DNA from: Diphasiastrum complanatum
Taxonomy: Eukaryota; Streptophyta; Lycopodiopsida; Lycopodiales; Lycopodiaceae
Direction: 5' to 3'
DNA length: 64,000 bases
Assembly: GCA_029204225.1 (NCBI GenBank)
Contig: CM055101.1
Location: 63,452,671-63,516,670 of the forward strand
Shown here: positions 37,906-50,104 of the stretch, one piece after another
How positions within the stretch are numbered: the stretch's first letter is position 1
Layout: each line of letters begins with the position of its first letter
Notes under the pieces: generated by a model
What the model was told of the DNA's origin: nothing
The model's input: the letters and a program-made list of their open reading frames with translations, nothing else
Databases searched by the model: none
Translations under genes and position numbers: made by a program

Positions 37906-39897
37906 ATCAAGGTGTACAGACCTATATCATTCACGTTGTCGTTGGTTTTTTTTGGGGTCGAGACGCTAAAGGGGAAAAAAGGGCAAGGGGTTTCTTTGAC
38001 AAGCCTGTCAATAATATGGGCTATCCCAACATAGTTTGCAAGTTACTAAAAAGAGATATTTAACTTCAAGAGGTTTCCATTTTTACCCTTTGAAAATTTT
38101 GTTCCTTATACTGCAAAGGCTCAAGCCCCTCAAGAACAATTACTCAATTCTTGTAGCTTCTTTGTCGATTTTGAAGGGTTTAACAACTATTTGAAAGTTC
38201 ATTATATTATCAAAATTGATGAGATCGTTCATGATAGAATCGAGTTTCGTGGCCACCATAGCAGCCAATGTGGACTGAAGGTGAATTTTTTTTCTCTTTT
38301 TTTTAAGAATGGGGTTAATAATCCCTTATCCTTTTTCAATGTTGACCTAGTAATGAGCATGTGGGTCATCTGCCAACTATGGGCACACATATTGCCAGTA
38401 GTTTCTATCTGAGTTGAGGGAGAGTCCGGGATATCCCAAGGATAACAACATTGATGGCTTGATATCCAACTATTAGACTATTTGAAACAAGTTGCCTCAA
38501 CCTCCCACACTTAAACCATGCATGTAGAGGACCTTACTAGATTGATCTATGAGATCCCAATTGGATGTCAATGACCTTATTGGATTAATTTGTGAGATCT
38601 CACTTGGATGTCAATGTTGCTTGAAAAGCTTCAATAGCGCTCAAACTTTTACGCGATGTGATCATTGATGATATTTGTAGGATGGGTCTTATAACGCTTG
38701 CCCTGGATATTGTGAAGGTTGCACTTCAATTCCAAATGGGGAGAGAGGGATTAGTAGGTGCAAAACAAAACTTCCAACCATACAGTATCTACCCTTGTCC
38801 TACTTTCAGCTTAATTTAAGGAGAGTATTGGACTTTATCTAGAAAATTTTAAAAGTGAATTTACATTCTAATTCTAATGCATGAAAAAAGAAAAAAGGCA
38901 AGCAAGCTAGGATCTCCTATTGTAGACTATCCTAATTGAAAAATGCATTCTTTTGTCTTTTGTTACCCTTTTCCTTTTCTATTTTTGGATGTCCTAAAAC
39001 ATTTGTGACCTTCCTTTTAAGAATTTATATGGAGCAACTTATGATTTGTGATTCACAGCAACCCAATGAAGAAATATTTGTCCCTTAATGTAACTAAACC
39101 TGTTACCTTCTCCATATCCATTCAACCTTGGCATGCTTTTGCGACTTAAGTGTTTGTCCAATATTCATCATGATCATGTTTCACCTATGGGGCTTGTCCC
39201 TTCAACTTCGTGGCCCTTTTATCTTTAAAATTTTGTAGATTGTTGTCTTGAAGCTATGTGATAATTTTACCCTAGAATGTTAATTCCCCTATCTCTTCTT
39301 CCCATAGTTCATATCTACTAAATTATAATATGGAACAAACTTTGACCCAAAACTAAGTATGACATTGTAGTTGACTACTAGAAGAAATTTATTAGAGAGT
39401 TGGCATATTTGTAACATTGCTATACTTTAGGATATTTAGACATGTAGGTTTTGCACCTTATGAATCTTTTTAACACTTAACATTAAATGAGCTACAAGAT
39501 ATGATAACCTCCTCATGTGATGTGTGAATGCCTATTTTGTTGTCTTTTTGTACTTTGTATAACCATGATTATGGTTTGCATGAAACTATTTTAGTTGGGG
39601 TCCCTATCATACATCCCGTATATGATTGAAGTTTTTCCCTCTAGTACATTTGGTCAAAATGCAACATTATCTAGTAGACAATATTGAAAAAAGAAAGATA
39701 TAAGTAGTTGTGCAACAAAAAGAAATAATCATTTTCAAGGTCTCTTGAGGTCCTTACACCCCATAAAACCCTTGGGCCTTGGTGCAAGATACACAAAAGA
39801 ACATTCGAAAAGGAGAAAGACCCAAGTGTCTTAACTAAGAAACACCATGTATGAAACAAACCAAAAGATGTTGGTGAAGGTGTTAGGTTAGCGATGG
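37906..39897. other. Intergenic DNA, no gene seen
   Basis: AT-rich sequence without a supported gene. From 39898 the composition changes to the GC-richer gypsy complex. Confidence 0.5.
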
Positions 39898-41105
39898 TGT
39901 AGCGCAGGCATCCCAAAGGGAGCCGGGAACCACGACTTAGTTTCCCAGCCTTCATCTCTTGCCGTCCAAACCGACTTGACATACAAGCAGCCAACTCGCC
40001 AACAACGATCAGACTTAACCAACTTGAAGTTCCGACACCAACATTGGGATCCAACCTGGCGCCATGCCGAATTGGGGGTCCTGATGTGGGTGACTTCTCT
40101 CCAAGCAAGCCGCTCGATATACATCAAACTTAACCAACTCGAAGCTTCGTTACAAACGAGTAACATCCATTCCAAGCAAGCGATCTGACTTACATCAGAC
40201 TTAACCAACTGAAAGCTTCGTCACGAGCGCTGGAAGCCAACCTGGCGCCACACCAGACTGGACAGCCATAAACATGTAACTTCCACCCAAGCAAGCCATC
40301 CAACTCAGCCAACAGGTTAGAGCCCGTTTCCCAAGAGCTTAACTCATTCACGTTCATGCAAGGAACACTCAAAACCACAAGCTGCGACAGATATGGAAAC
40401 AACCAGTTCCTAGACCAAATGGTCCCGACATCATACCGTTAGCGCCGCGGACCGAATGGTCCCGACGGCATACCGCTGGCGTCCGAGGATACGACCCTCA
40501 GCTATGTGCCAGATCAAAAAGTTTGAAGCGGCCTTACAACTGGCGCTTTTACCGAACACTAAAACTCAGAAGGTAATCAGAGTCAGTTTGAGAAAAATCT
40601 CATTTTATTGATAAATCTGAAAAGGTTACATTTCAAGTGTGTGACCGACCCTAGTCTCCGGGGCGCTGGCATGCCAAGGCGGGCGCCAGGACAACATTCC
40701 AGCAAGGGAGGCTGAGACTTGGTTGGAGCTCGCCCTGAGTTGCAACCCGCACTCCCTTATAGTATTGGTAGGATTCGCCACCTCCCCTCATACCAAGTAC
40801 TCTATCCAGGCTGGTAAAGCACGTTTTCTCTCTCTAGAAAGTCATTTTCTCTCTCTAGAATTTATTGATCCCCATGCGTCCTTTAATCATGCCTAGATCG
40901 TGTGAGGTGATTGCACGTCGATCTGAGCTCTCTGGACTTCGCTAGAACCGATTAAAGATTTTCAGCCATAGGAACTTGGCGCTGGCTGGATTCTGGTCAC
41001 AGTGGCGCCAGTGACGCTGGGAGCAGCAGGGGCGCTGCTGGCACCGCGGACAATACTGGAGCCGGTGGCGCCAGAAGAAAGGCTTGTAAAGGTAACTTTA
41101 CAACA
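39898..41105 (-). mobile_element. Type A 3' LTR of element A1
   Basis: On the minus strand it starts TGTTGTAAAGTTACC and ends GATGCCTGCGCTACA, with terminal TG and CA, 1,208 bp. A polypurine tract precedes the start, so this is a 3' LTR. It has a TATA-like CTATAAGGGAG (minus strand, about 40755) and an AATAAA signal near 40610. The U3 part is rich in GGCGCC-like motifs. Copies of the same LTR lie at 49497-50104 plus 55038-55182 (A1, 5' LTR), 55183-56020 (A2), 60622-61866 (A3) and from 63646 (A4). Confidence 0.88.
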
Positions 41106-41144
41106 TCCACCCCACCTTTATAAAATCTGATGTCCTCATCAGAT
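41106..41144 (-). promoter_or_regulatory. Polypurine tract and hairpin of A1
   Basis: On the minus strand AAAGGTGGGGTGGA (41106-41119) abuts the LTR start. Just upstream of it is a perfect hairpin, ATCTGATG-AGGA-CATCAGAT (41125-41144). The tract would prime plus-strand DNA synthesis. Confidence 0.8.
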
Positions 41145-43390
41145 GTCAGATTAAAGTAAAGGTGCCTCCCGATTAAAAGTAACTATACATTTGATTTACT
41201 TGACAAAGTACTCAATTTACTGGCCACTTTTTATTAACATTGAAGCTGGCACACCACAAGTCGGAGACTCAGCTCTTTGTACTGAAAAATTACATAACTT
41301 GAAAATATCACTTTGTCTGGGAAAAGCGTAGATTTTATGTCGCTTACGTAAAACCCAAGAACCTTATTAACTAGTGACAGAGGCCTTTCTGTGAAATGTT
41401 CGCCCCTGTCGCTTCTGACTTTTGACTTTGGAACTCCTTTGAGCTCCTGATTTGTCCTTGATGCACTTTGTGTTGAGCTCCCTGAGCTCCTGATTTGATC
41501 AATTCCGCACAGGTATCACAGCTCCCTGAGCCAAAGGATTTATGGTCTGATTGCCCACTTTATGGTCCACTCCGTGCCTTGTTGCTTTCGCACCTGGATT
41601 CTCTCCTTGTCCCAGCCTGATCTTGATACTTTTCCTTTTTGGATCTTTAAGGTAGGCAAAGATTGAGTACTCCGCAATGCACCTCTCACTTAGCTTGAAG
41701 TAGCTGTCTTTGAATCAACCCAAATGTAATCATTGACCTCGTGGAGAGCCAAAGAGTCGCACCAGTTTGACGAACTATCTCTTCGCGTTCGTTTGAAGCA
41801 CCATGTCCGTCGCGCAAAACTTGACTTTCACAATTCCATCACTGGTCAGTTGCCTCACAGTCAAAACAAGAAGTGTACATCTAGCTTGGCTTCAAGTAGC
41901 TCTCTTTGAATCAGACAAATGCACCCAGAGTTTGCACTAGTCCGATCTCAACATGAATTGTCCCTTAGCATCCGTTCGAAGTACCAACTCTCTCGTGCAA
42001 GACTCAACTTTCACAATTCCTTCGTTGATCAGCTACTTTACACGTAACACCTTCAGCGTACTCATTATGTCTCCTCATCGTTGCTGGTCCAGAGAAAGCC
42101 TATGACAAGCTTTCCTTTCCACAACAAAAACTTGTCAAATTATTAGGTTCAAAGTTCGCCAGTCTCCTCATGTGAGTATGACTAGGTCGCCTTGATTTTG
42201 CCCCCATTTTGATCAACTTTCATTCAACATGTGCACCAAGCGAGGGGTGTGTGTGATAGTTCCCCTCCACTTATAAAAATCAGTTGACCGGACTTAGAGT
42301 AGAGTTCTTAGACAAAAAGCCTTTCCAAGACTTTGCTTTCCATCTGCTAGGATTATGGCTTGATCTAACTTGTTGCCAATCTCTGAAGAGGGTCCTAGTC
42401 TTTCACCTTTGAGGAAAAACCCAACTGATACTGGATATCACCCATGCTCAGTGAGTTGCAGTTCCGAAAGTGGCCGTCCCAAATGAAGACCAACTGCTCC
42501 ATAGAAGATCTCCCCTGAAATTGCCCTTTCCAACTTTTACTTCCTGCTTGTGTCTGGTGGGCGCTGTCGCAAATGAAACTAACCCAAAAAAAATAGGCTA
42601 GCCATCCATCCTTTGCAAACATCGAGTGTTTTGTTGCCATTCATGTACGAGTACTTGAACTGCGAATCCGCCCCACAGATTTTATAGTCGTCTTTGTTTA
42701 ATGGTATCAGCCTTCAAAAGAAAGGTTCCTTCTCGAGCCATCACCTCCTTGTATCACAAGCAATCATGCAAACCAAACAAAGCACGAGTACTAAGACTCA
42801 CCATGAATACATACAAGCAAGACACTCAGGCAGGTTTACTAACAGGTAACAAAAACAAGGCCCCCCTTTGAGATAGCCCTACCAAAGGACCTTTGCCTGG
42901 CCATGCCCATACAGATTGATCACAGAATCAACCCACAGAGAACACCCATCCAACTATTCGTGCTTTCACCTTAAGCAGCACATTGCCTCAGTCACGTCCC
43001 ACCAACTCTGGTCGATAGCCCTTATAGCTAAACGATCGGCAGCTATCCCGCACCGGCAGCTAACCACTCGTGCTTTACACCCGAATTCGAACAACATTTT
43101 TGTATCAATGGTTAACCCGTACAGTTCGATTATGTTGCCCCGCACCCCACAAGGCACAGACCGTGCTTACACCAACCTAATGGCAGCACACTGCCTCATT
43201 TGTCCTACATGCAGACAGCGCCAGGCCCGAACCGCGAGAACTGACCGTGCTTACACCTCAAGGGCAGCACCTTCACTCATCAAGTCCCTCGTTCTGCCGA
43301 CCACCCCGACCGTGGACGCACCCGTGCTTACATTGTGGGCAGCACCTTGCACAACAGTTGTCCTGATGAACCCCAAATCATGGCCATTTC
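41145..43390 (-). mobile_element. Noncoding internal region of A1
   Basis: The region between the polypurine tract and the leader of element A1 has no frame resembling gag, protease, RT or integrase; the longest minus-strand frame is 81 codons (42395-42640) and unrecognised. 61906-63645 is a second copy of most of it, which shows that it is a genuine family sequence and not flank. The right end (42920-43390) is the leader shared with type B elements. B1 is inserted at 43390. This fits a LARD-like nonautonomous element that depends on proteins made elsewhere. Confidence 0.75.
42960..43345 (-). promoter_or_regulatory. Leader stem-loop array in A1
   Basis: Stems GTGCT...AGCAC at 42960-42981, 43163-43189, 43247-43270 and 43324-43345. 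A fifth unit at 43070 has lost its partner. Loops share GCC and GTG(T)A elements. The array lies between the primer-binding site and the internal region. Confidence 0.7.
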
Positions 43391-44309
43391 TGTTGCGCCG
43401 GCGCCTCAAAGGGCGCTGAGACTTGAGCGGTTTTCCCAACACGCGCTTAAGTCTAACATTCATCCATCATGCACTTACGTAAAAGCCAACTCAGAAACGT
43501 AACAAGCTTAACCATTCAGACTTAAGAAAAACTGGAATCCCAACCAACCCGAAAGCCAACTCAGAATCCGTCCCCAAAAGGTAACCAAAGGCAAAGACAA
43601 GCCACACATGAAACCCAAGGCATAGTGGTCGCCAAACTGACCAATTGGCATAGCGACAAGCCCCATGTCGATGACAGGGACCCTTAGGCGCCAGCGACGC
43701 AAAAAGGTTGTAGTAAGGGTCCTTCCACTTGGACCAGTCCCGGAGGCGAAACCGAAATGGTAATCATCCCCAAGGATCAACTTTATTAGATTTGGAAGAG
43801 GTTACATTCATACATAGACTGACCGGTCTCGGGGCCACCAACACGTGCTGGGCATTGTGCCTGGCTCATGCTGGTAGAGGGAGCTGAGACCTGGCGACTG
43901 GATTCCTGGCGCTGGTTGAGCTGCCCAAGTTTCTGTCTGCCGGACTTCCCCTATAGTTCTGCTGTGATTCGGCGCACCCCCTCTGTTCTGAAACATAGTG
44001 CTTTCTGATAAAGCACGCCTTTAAAGACTTAGTTTTTATTTTGCTGATTAAGCCTGGCAAGCCTGGCAGAATCAGTCTGGCTCCCAGATATGGGTCCCGG
44101 GAGCCGTTCCGGTGGTAGAATCAACTTGCTTCCTGACTAGGCCATGACTCGAGCTCCAGAGCTAGCTCATGACTTGTGACTACTTGATTGGCTCACCACA
44201 GGTCGGAGGCTCAATCCTTGACGTTCTAACTTGCTCTGGGACCTTAGGGAGCGTCACCCCTTAGAGTCTTACAGGGCACGCTGAGTGCACCTGAGTCAGC
44301 TTTACAACA
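43391..44309 (-). repeat. B1 3' LTR, type B, 919 bp
   Basis: On the minus strand it runs from TGTTGTAAAGCTGACTC to GGCGCCGGCGCAACA. It retains a TATA-like CTATAG block (about 43950) and an AATAAAG signal near 43785, the presumed poly(A) site. It is 222 bp longer than the 5' LTR because of a deletion in the latter. Confidence 0.9.
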
Positions 44310-44346
44310 TCCTCCCCTCGTTTGAAAAAGCTGATGTCCTCATCAG
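44310..44346 (-). promoter_or_regulatory. B1 polypurine tract and hairpin
   Basis: The minus strand reads AAACGAGGGGAGGA (44310-44323) immediately before the LTR. The hairpin CTGATG-AGGA-CATCAG lies at 44331-44346, matching the one in type A. Confidence 0.8.
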
Positions 44347-44549
44347 GGCCAAACTAGACCTAGAACGTATGACACGGGCTTAATTCACTGGCCTTAACAA
44401 CTTTGAATTAAAAATACATTGGTTGTAGCACATGAAAAGTGTAGATAAAGTTCACTTACGTAAAACCTGTGTAAAGCTGCAAGTGATTTATTGACAAACT
44501 TAAGAAAGATACCTGGAAGTTCCTTGAACTTCAGAATGGCCATGAATGT

Positions 44550-47546
44550 TTATGTAGGAGGCATGCCGCCAGGTAGTGCTGTGTGTGTCGATCTGGAAAA
44601 CCGGCCATTGTGTTGGTTCTTCTGCAGATAATCTGCTAGTACTTCAGGGGCTCCCTCCTTAAGTTTGTCTTTGTACTCCCAAGAAGCCTCAATAAGTGGA
44701 GCCCGTAGCCACTTCACTAGATATTCATGTTGAACGCCAGTTCGCTTTCTATGTGTCAATATTTGTTCTGGTACAAGCTGCCTCTTTGTATCATCAAGTG
44801 TCATTGGTGGGTGACAGAGTTCGTGTTGCCGATCAGATCGCTCATCTGGTTTGTACCGTTTGAGTAATGAGATATAAAACACATTGTGTATATCCAAGCT
44901 GGACGGTAGCGCCAATCGGTAAGCCACTGGGTTGATCTTCTTGGTGACATAATATGGTCCCGCATAAGGTCGAACGAACTTATGAGAAAAACCTTTTGGT
45001 AACGCAATGTTCTTTGTGTTCAGCCATAATTGATCACCTTCCTCAAATTCCAGTTCTCGTCGATGTGGGTTTACGTCAGCTGCCATACTCCTTTGTGACT
45101 GCTCTAAAAATGACTTCACCTCTGTCAGCTTTGTGTGCCACTCATTGATGAATTTCTCTACAGTAGGTACTGGTGTTTCCTGCACGCATGTAAGAAAAGA
45201 ACTTGGAACAATCGGTAGCCAACCATTGTTTATCTCGAAGGGTGCCCTTCCAGTAGATCTGGTCACTTGGTTGTTATGTGCAAACTCGAGAATATCCAAG
45301 TAGTTGACCCAATCGGATTGGTCCCAAGCCACATAATTTCGTAAATATTGTTCAATCTGTCGATTGACTCGTTCTGTTTGCCCATCTGTCTGAGGATGAT
45401 ATGGAGTGCTGAAATTCAGTCCAGTTCCCACGAGGCGAAATAGACAAGTCCAAAACTTTCCGACGAACTTGGTGTCTCGGTCAGAAATAATCGTTCTAGG
45501 CAGGTCGTGGTATTTGAAGACACATTTGAAAAATAACCTTGCCACTTCTTCAGCTGTCACTGAACTTTTAGTTGGTACTAGATAAACTTGCTTTGAAAAG
45601 CGGTCAACCACCACATAAATTGAGTCGAAGCCTTGGCATCGTGGTAGTTGAACAATAAAATCTATGCTCACCGAATCCCATGGGTATGCTGGTACCGGTA
45701 ATGGTTGGAGTAGTCCTGCTGGAGCTAGCGGTTCCACCTTCACTTGTTGACATGTCGGGCATGTTTGCACATAGGATTCAACGTCTGCCCACATACCTGG
45801 CCAATAGAAGCCTCTTTTGAGAAGTTCATACATGCGATTCACCCCTGGATGTCCGGCGGCTAGTACGTCATGATGTTCTCGCAAGACTTTCTTCCTCAGG
45901 TTGATGTTGTCTGGGACATATACTCTGCGTTGTTTATAAACAACCATTTCATCTTTCCAAGTGAAATGTTTATGAGGCTTTCCCAGCTGGAATTCGATCA
46001 GTAAGTCCTTCGCCAACGCATTTGCACCATAATTCTCCCTGATTTCTTGGAGTAGGTCAGTCACCTGAGTTGTCACTGTTGCCATCAAGTGTTCCTCTCT
46101 ACTTAGTGCGTCCGCCACCACATTGTTCTTTCCCGCCGTGTGTACGATGTCTATATTGAATTTCGAGAGAAAGTTTTGCCATCGCATTTGCTTTGGCGTG
46201 AGCATAACTTGGGATGAGAAGTACTTGAGTGATACATTATCAGTGAACGCCTTAAAGGGTTTTCCTTCCACATAATGTCTCCAATGCTCCACTGCTTGAA
46301 CTATTGCGACCATTTCTTTTTCATGAGTTGGCCATCGTCGCTCTACGTCACTCAATTTCTTTGAAAAATATGCAACAGGTTTTCCGTCTTGCATCAGCAC
46401 GGCCCCAATAGCAAAGTTCGATGCGTCTGTATGTATTTCAAAAGGTTTGCTAAAGTCCGGTAAGGCAAGAATGGGTTCTTGAGTGATCCGCCGTTTTAGT
46501 TCTTGGAACGCTGCTTCACATTCCGGTGTCCATGTCATCTTCAGATGAGTCTTGGTCTGCTCCAACAGTGGTGCCACAATTTTGCTAAATGCCTCAATGA
46601 ATCTCCTGTAAAAGTTACATAAGCCCACAAAGGATTTGATGTCATGAACAGTCTTAGGAGCCAGCCAATCCAAGATAGTCTTGATCTTCTTAGGATCCAT
46701 CCGAATTCGTCCGTAGCCTATAACGTGTCCAAGGAAATCAACTTCCTCTACCACAAATTCACATTTTTCTCTTTTCGCGAACAAGTTGTTCTTCCTTAGT
46801 CGTTGAAGGACAGTTCTTAAATGTTTAATATGATCTTTGAGGCTACGACTAAACACCAAGATGTCATCGATGTACACAATGACAAATTCATCTAAGCAGT
46901 CTTGAAAAATGTTGTTCATCAACGTGCAAAAAGTGGCTGGTGCGTTTGTTAGACCGAACGGCATCACCCTGAATTCGTGACTCCCATACCGTGTTCGAAA
47001 AGCCGTTTTGTGCTCATCGCCTTTAGCTATTCGAATTTGGTGATATCCAGATCTAAGATCTATTCGGCTAAAATATCTGGCATGTTTGAGCTGGTCGAAC
47101 AGGTCATCAATTCTAGGCATGGGATACTTGTTCTTGATGGTACCCTTGTTGAGCATGCGGTAATCCACACACATCCGTAGTGTCTTGTCCGCCTTTTCCA
47201 CGAATAGTATAGGGGCTCCAAAAGGCGAAGCACTGGGTCTAATGAATCCTTTGTCTATCAATTCACCAAGTTGTCGTTTTAGTTTCACCAACTCTTCTTG
47301 GAACATCCTATAAGGTGCTCGTGAAGTTGGTTCTGTTCCTGGTACCAACTCAATCTTATGGTCCACTGGTCTTCGAGGAAGTAACTTAGCTGGGAGTTCT
47401 TCTGGAAACACATCGCTAAATTCCTCTAGCAAATCTGTCACCTCCTTTGGCAAGTTTTTCTGTTGTGCGTTTTTCCCTTCTGGAACCTCTCTGCAGATAC
47501 AAAGAAAGCACTTTGACCTTTTCCCTTTCGCCATGCTTTTAATCAC
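44550..47546 (-). CDS. Gypsy pol: RT, RNase H, integrase, chromodomain
   Basis: An uninterrupted 998-aa frame; the true N-terminus would come from a gag-pol precursor, so the first residues are arbitrary. RT covers about 60-260 with [10 protein letters not shown] (catalytic Asp163) and YIDD at 225-228. RNase H covers about 365-485 with HTDAS (Asp374), TDN (Asp436) and ADALSR (Asp479). Integrase has a zinc domain (His566, C596PTC599) and catalytic Asp629, Asp689 and Glu725, a D,35E spacing. A chromodomain-like end at about 925-965 reads [10 protein letters not shown]...EYLVKW...ASWEY. All catalytic residues checked are present. The chromodomain places it among chromoviruses, whose integration is guided to chromatin. 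It lies between the protease ORF and the 3' LTR; no gag is encoded by this element. Confidence 0.95.
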   Translation of the reverse strand: MIKSMAKGKRSKCFLCICREVPEGKNAQQKNLPKEVTDLLEEFSDVFPEELPAKLLPRRPVDHKIELVPGTEPTSRAPYRMFQEELVKLKRQLGELIDKGFIRPSASPFGAPILFVEKADKTLRMCVDYRMLNKGTIKNKYPMPRIDDLFDQLKHARYFSRIDLRSGYHQIRIAKGDEHKTAFRTRYGSHEFRVMPFGLTNAPATFCTLMNNIFQDCLDEFVIVYIDDILVFSRSLKDHIKHLRTVLQRLRKNNLFAKREKCEFVVEEVDFLGHVIGYGRIRMDPKKIKTILDWLAPKTVHDIKSFVGLCNFYRRFIEAFSKIVAPLLEQTKTHLKMTWTPECEAAFQELKRRITQEPILALPDFSKPFEIHTDASNFAIGAVLMQDGKPVAYFSKKLSDVERRWPTHEKEMVAIVQAVEHWRHYVEGKPFKAFTDNVSLKYFSSQVMLTPKQMRWQNFLSKFNIDIVHTAGKNNVVADALSREEHLMATVTTQVTDLLQEIRENYGANALAKDLLIEFQLGKPHKHFTWKDEMVVYKQRRVYVPDNINLRKKVLREHHDVLAAGHPGVNRMYELLKRGFYWPGMWADVESYVQTCPTCQQVKVEPLAPAGLLQPLPVPAYPWDSVSIDFIVQLPRCQGFDSIYVVVDRFSKQVYLVPTKSSVTAEEVARLFFKCVFKYHDLPRTIISDRDTKFVGKFWTCLFRLVGTGLNFSTPYHPQTDGQTERVNRQIEQYLRNYVAWDQSDWVNYLDILEFAHNNQVTRSTGRAPFEINNGWLPIVPSSFLTCVQETPVPTVEKFINEWHTKLTEVKSFLEQSQRSMAADVNPHRRELEFEEGDQLWLNTKNIALPKGFSHKFVRPYAGPYYVTKKINPVAYRLALPSSLDIHNVFYISLLKRYKPDERSDRQHELCHPPMTLDDTKRQLVPEQILTHRKRTGVQHEYLVKWLRAPLIEASWEYKDKLKEGAPEVLADYLQKNQHNGRFSRSTHTALPGGMPPT

Positions 47547-47564
47547 AGATGCAGCAACCAGATT

Positions 47565-48053
47565 TTATTCAATATCGGTGCCCTTCGCGTTCCCTCCAGG
47601 CAGAGCTTTTGTCATATAGATCTGTCCCTTGTAATCCAAAAAAACCAAGTTTGAGCTCCTACCCAAAACTGCAATACAATGTTCATTTAGCCAGGGAAGG
47701 CCCAAAATTACATCGAAGGCATCCATCTCTAAAATCAAAAAGCTAAGTTTAGCCTTCCATCTCCCAATTTGCACCGGGATGTTCAATGTCGCTTTGTCTG
47801 CGTCCAGTGCTCCCTTTGTTGTTTCTACCTTGAGCGTTGATGTTACATTTCTGGTCGGCAAGCTGAACTGTTCTACTACGCTCCTTGAAATATAGTTATG
47901 TGAAGCTCCGGAGTAAATCATGAAATCTGACTTCCTCCCCGCGATCTTTCCGGATAGGAATAATAATCTTGAACCAATTTTGGGGGTTGCCCCATAGAAG
48001 CTCATTTCCATACTTGTATGTCGTCTACACACAAATGTAAATTCCTCCTTCAA
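47565..48053 (-). pseudogene. Gypsy aspartic protease with altered active site
   Basis: A 162-aa frame just upstream of pol. It has the retropepsin fold signals: FMIYSGASHNYIS, then KLSFLILEMDAFDVILG and LPWLNEH. In the active-site triplet the first residue is Tyr (YSG) instead of Asp (DSG or DTG), which should abolish catalysis. The N-terminal residues are leader-derived, because the gag gene has been deleted right before this domain. A stop separates it from the pol frame. Confidence 0.85.
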
Positions 48054-48271
48054 CTCCCAACTAGATCAGATCACCTGGAAGAAGTTAAGCATTCAGGGGT
48101 TATTCAGGTCCAAACAAGCACACCACAAACGAACATACCAACCAAAGCAAACACAGAGGATCCCTCTCAAGCCACATTCCCCTTGAGATCGGACGTAGGA
48201 CCTTTGCCTAACCGCGGCCACACAAATCTATCACAGAATTAGCCCACGGAGAAATATCCATCCAACCATCC

Positions 48272-48660
48272 GTGCTTTCACCATTAAGCAGCACATTGCC
48301 TCAGTAACACCCCACCACTTTTTGGTCGATAGCCCTTATAGCTAAACGATCGGCAGCTATCCCGCACCGGCAGCTAACCACCCGTGCTTTACACCCAAAT
48401 TTGAGCAGCATCTCTGTATCAATGGTTAACCCGTACAGTTCGAATATGTCACCCTGCACCCCACAAGGCACAGACCGTACTTTCACCAACCTAATGGCAG
48501 CACATTGCCTCATCTGTCCTACGTGCAGACGGCGCCAGGCCCGAACCGCGGAAACTGATCGTGCTTACACCTCGAGGGCAGCACTTTGACTCATCAAGTC
48601 CCTCGTTCTGCCGACCATCCCGACCGTGGGCGCACCCGTGCTTACACTGTGGGCCACACC
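48272..48660 (-). promoter_or_regulatory. Leader stem-loop array in B1
   Basis: Same leader as in A1, B2 and B3. The unit at 48272-48294 has a fully paired GTGCT/AGCAC stem. The unit at 48638 has lost its partner (CACAC). Confidence 0.65.
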
Positions 48661-48734
48661 TTGCGCAACGGTTGTCCTGACAAATCCCAAAACGTGGCCA
48701 TCCCTGTGAGACTTGCGTAGCTGACCGGCTAGTC

Positions 48735-48747
48735 GGCTCTGATACCA
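48735..48747 (-). promoter_or_regulatory. B1 primer-binding site
   Basis: The minus strand reads TGGTATCAGAGCC two bases after the LTR end, complementary to the 3' end of initiator tRNA-Met. Confidence 0.88.
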
Positions 48748-48749
48748 CA

Positions 48750-49446
48750 TGTTGCGCCGGCGCCTCAAAGGGCGCTGAGACTTGAGCGGTTTCCCCAACA
48801 CGCGCTTAAGTCTAACATTCATCCATCATGCACTTACGTAAAAGCCAACTCAGAAATGTAACAAGCTTAACCATTCAGACTTAAGAAAAACTGGAATCCC
48901 AACCAACCCGAAAGCCAAATCAGAATCCGTCCCCAAAAGGTAACCAAAGGCAAAGACAAACCACACATGAAACCCAAGGCATAGTGTTCGCCAAACTGAC
49001 CAATTGGCATAGCGGCACGCCCCATGTCGATGATAGGGACCCTTAGGCGCCAGCGACGCAAAAAGGTTGTAGTAAGGGTCCTTCCACTTGGACCAGTCCC
49101 GGAGGCGAAACCGAAATGGTAATCATCCCCAAGGATCAACTTTATTAGATTTGGAAGAGGTTACATTCATACATAGACTGACCGGTCTCGGGGCCACCAA
49201 CACGTGCTGGGCATTGTGCCTGGCTCATGCTGGTAGAGGGAGCTGAGAGTGGCAGAATCAACTTGCTTCCTGACTAGGCCATGACTCGAGCTCCAGAGCT
49301 AGCTCATGACTTGTGACTACTTGACTGGCTCACCACAGGTCGGAGGCTCAGTCCTTGACGTTCTAACTTGCTCTGGGACCTTAGGGAGCGTCACCCCTTA
49401 GATTCTTACAGGGCACGCTGGGTGCACCTGAGTCAGCTTTACAACA
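48750..49446 (-). repeat. B1 5' LTR, internally deleted, 697 bp
   Basis: It matches the 3' LTR except for a 222-bp deletion at about 49246, between GAGCTGAGA and AGAATCAACTTGC. The lost part holds the TATA-like CTATAG element and the following sequence, so this LTR probably cannot start transcription. Confidence 0.85.
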
Positions 49447-49481
49447 ATTTCCGTGAGATCCGCATAGCTGACCGGCCAAGC

Positions 49482-49494
49482 GGCTCTGATATCA
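49482..49494 (-). promoter_or_regulatory. A1 primer-binding site
   Basis: The minus strand reads TGATATCAGAGCC, one base off the iMet-type site, two bases after the A1 5' LTR end. It shows that the type A LTR and the shared leader form one element. Confidence 0.8.
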
Positions 49495-49496
49495 CA

Positions 49497-50104
49497 AGTA
49501 GCGCAGGCATCCCAAAGAGAGCCGAGAACCACGACTTAGCTTCCCAGCCTTCAACTCTTGCCGTCCAAACCGACTTGACATACAAGCAGGCAACTCGCCA
49601 ACAACGATCAGACTTAAAAAACTTGAAGTTCCAAAACCAACATTGGGATCCAACCTGGCGCCATGCCAGATCGGGGGTCCTGATGTGGGTGACTTCTCTC
49701 CAAGCAAGCCGCTCGACATACATCAAACTTAACCAACTCGAAGCTTCGTTACAAACGAGTAACAAACATTCCAAGCAAACGGTCTGACTTACATCAGACT
49801 TAACCAACTGAAAGCTTCGTCACGAGCGCTGGAAGCCAACCTGGCGCCACGCCAGACTGGACAGCCATAAACAAGTAACTTCCACCCAAGCAAGCCATCC
49901 AACTCAACCGACAGGTTAGAGCCCGTTCCTCAAGAGCTTAACTCATTCACGTTCATGCAAGGAACACTCAGAACCACAAGCCGTGATAGATATGAAAACA
50001 ACCAGTTCCTGGACCAAATGGTCCCGACAGCATATCGCTGGCGCCAAGGACCGAATGGTCCTGACGGCATACCGCTGGCGTCCCAGGATACGACCCTCAG
50101 CTAT
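49497..50104 (-). mobile_element. A1 5' LTR, first segment
   Basis: A type A LTR whose outer T is changed to A (AGTAGCGCAGG in place of TGTAGCGCAGG). It is interrupted after GCTAT at 50100-50104 by B2 and resumes at 55038. Confidence 0.85.

Larger units (their letters stand above)
43391..49446 (-). mobile_element. B1: Ty3/gypsy chromovirus, gag-less, full length
   Basis: A complete insertion of 6,056 bp with the target duplication ATTTC on both sides (43386-43390 and 49447-49451). Minus-strand order: 5' LTR 49446-48750, primer site 48747-48735, leader, protease-like ORF 48053-47565, pol 47546-44550, hairpin and polypurine tract 44346-44310, 3' LTR 44309-43391. It sits in the leader of A1, just left of the A1 primer-binding site. 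The gag gene is missing. By eye the LTRs differ at about eight sites in the first 430 aligned bases, so the insertion is fairly recent. Confidence 0.92.

Noticed and set aside
41145-43390. A1 internal region as a captured host gene
   Set aside because: No frame of useful length or recognisable domain is found in this copy or in A3.
49439-49807. Repeated ORFs beginning MVKSDVSQ or MILGDDYHFG across the gypsy region
   Set aside because: They lie within LTRs and recur only because the LTRs are repeated.
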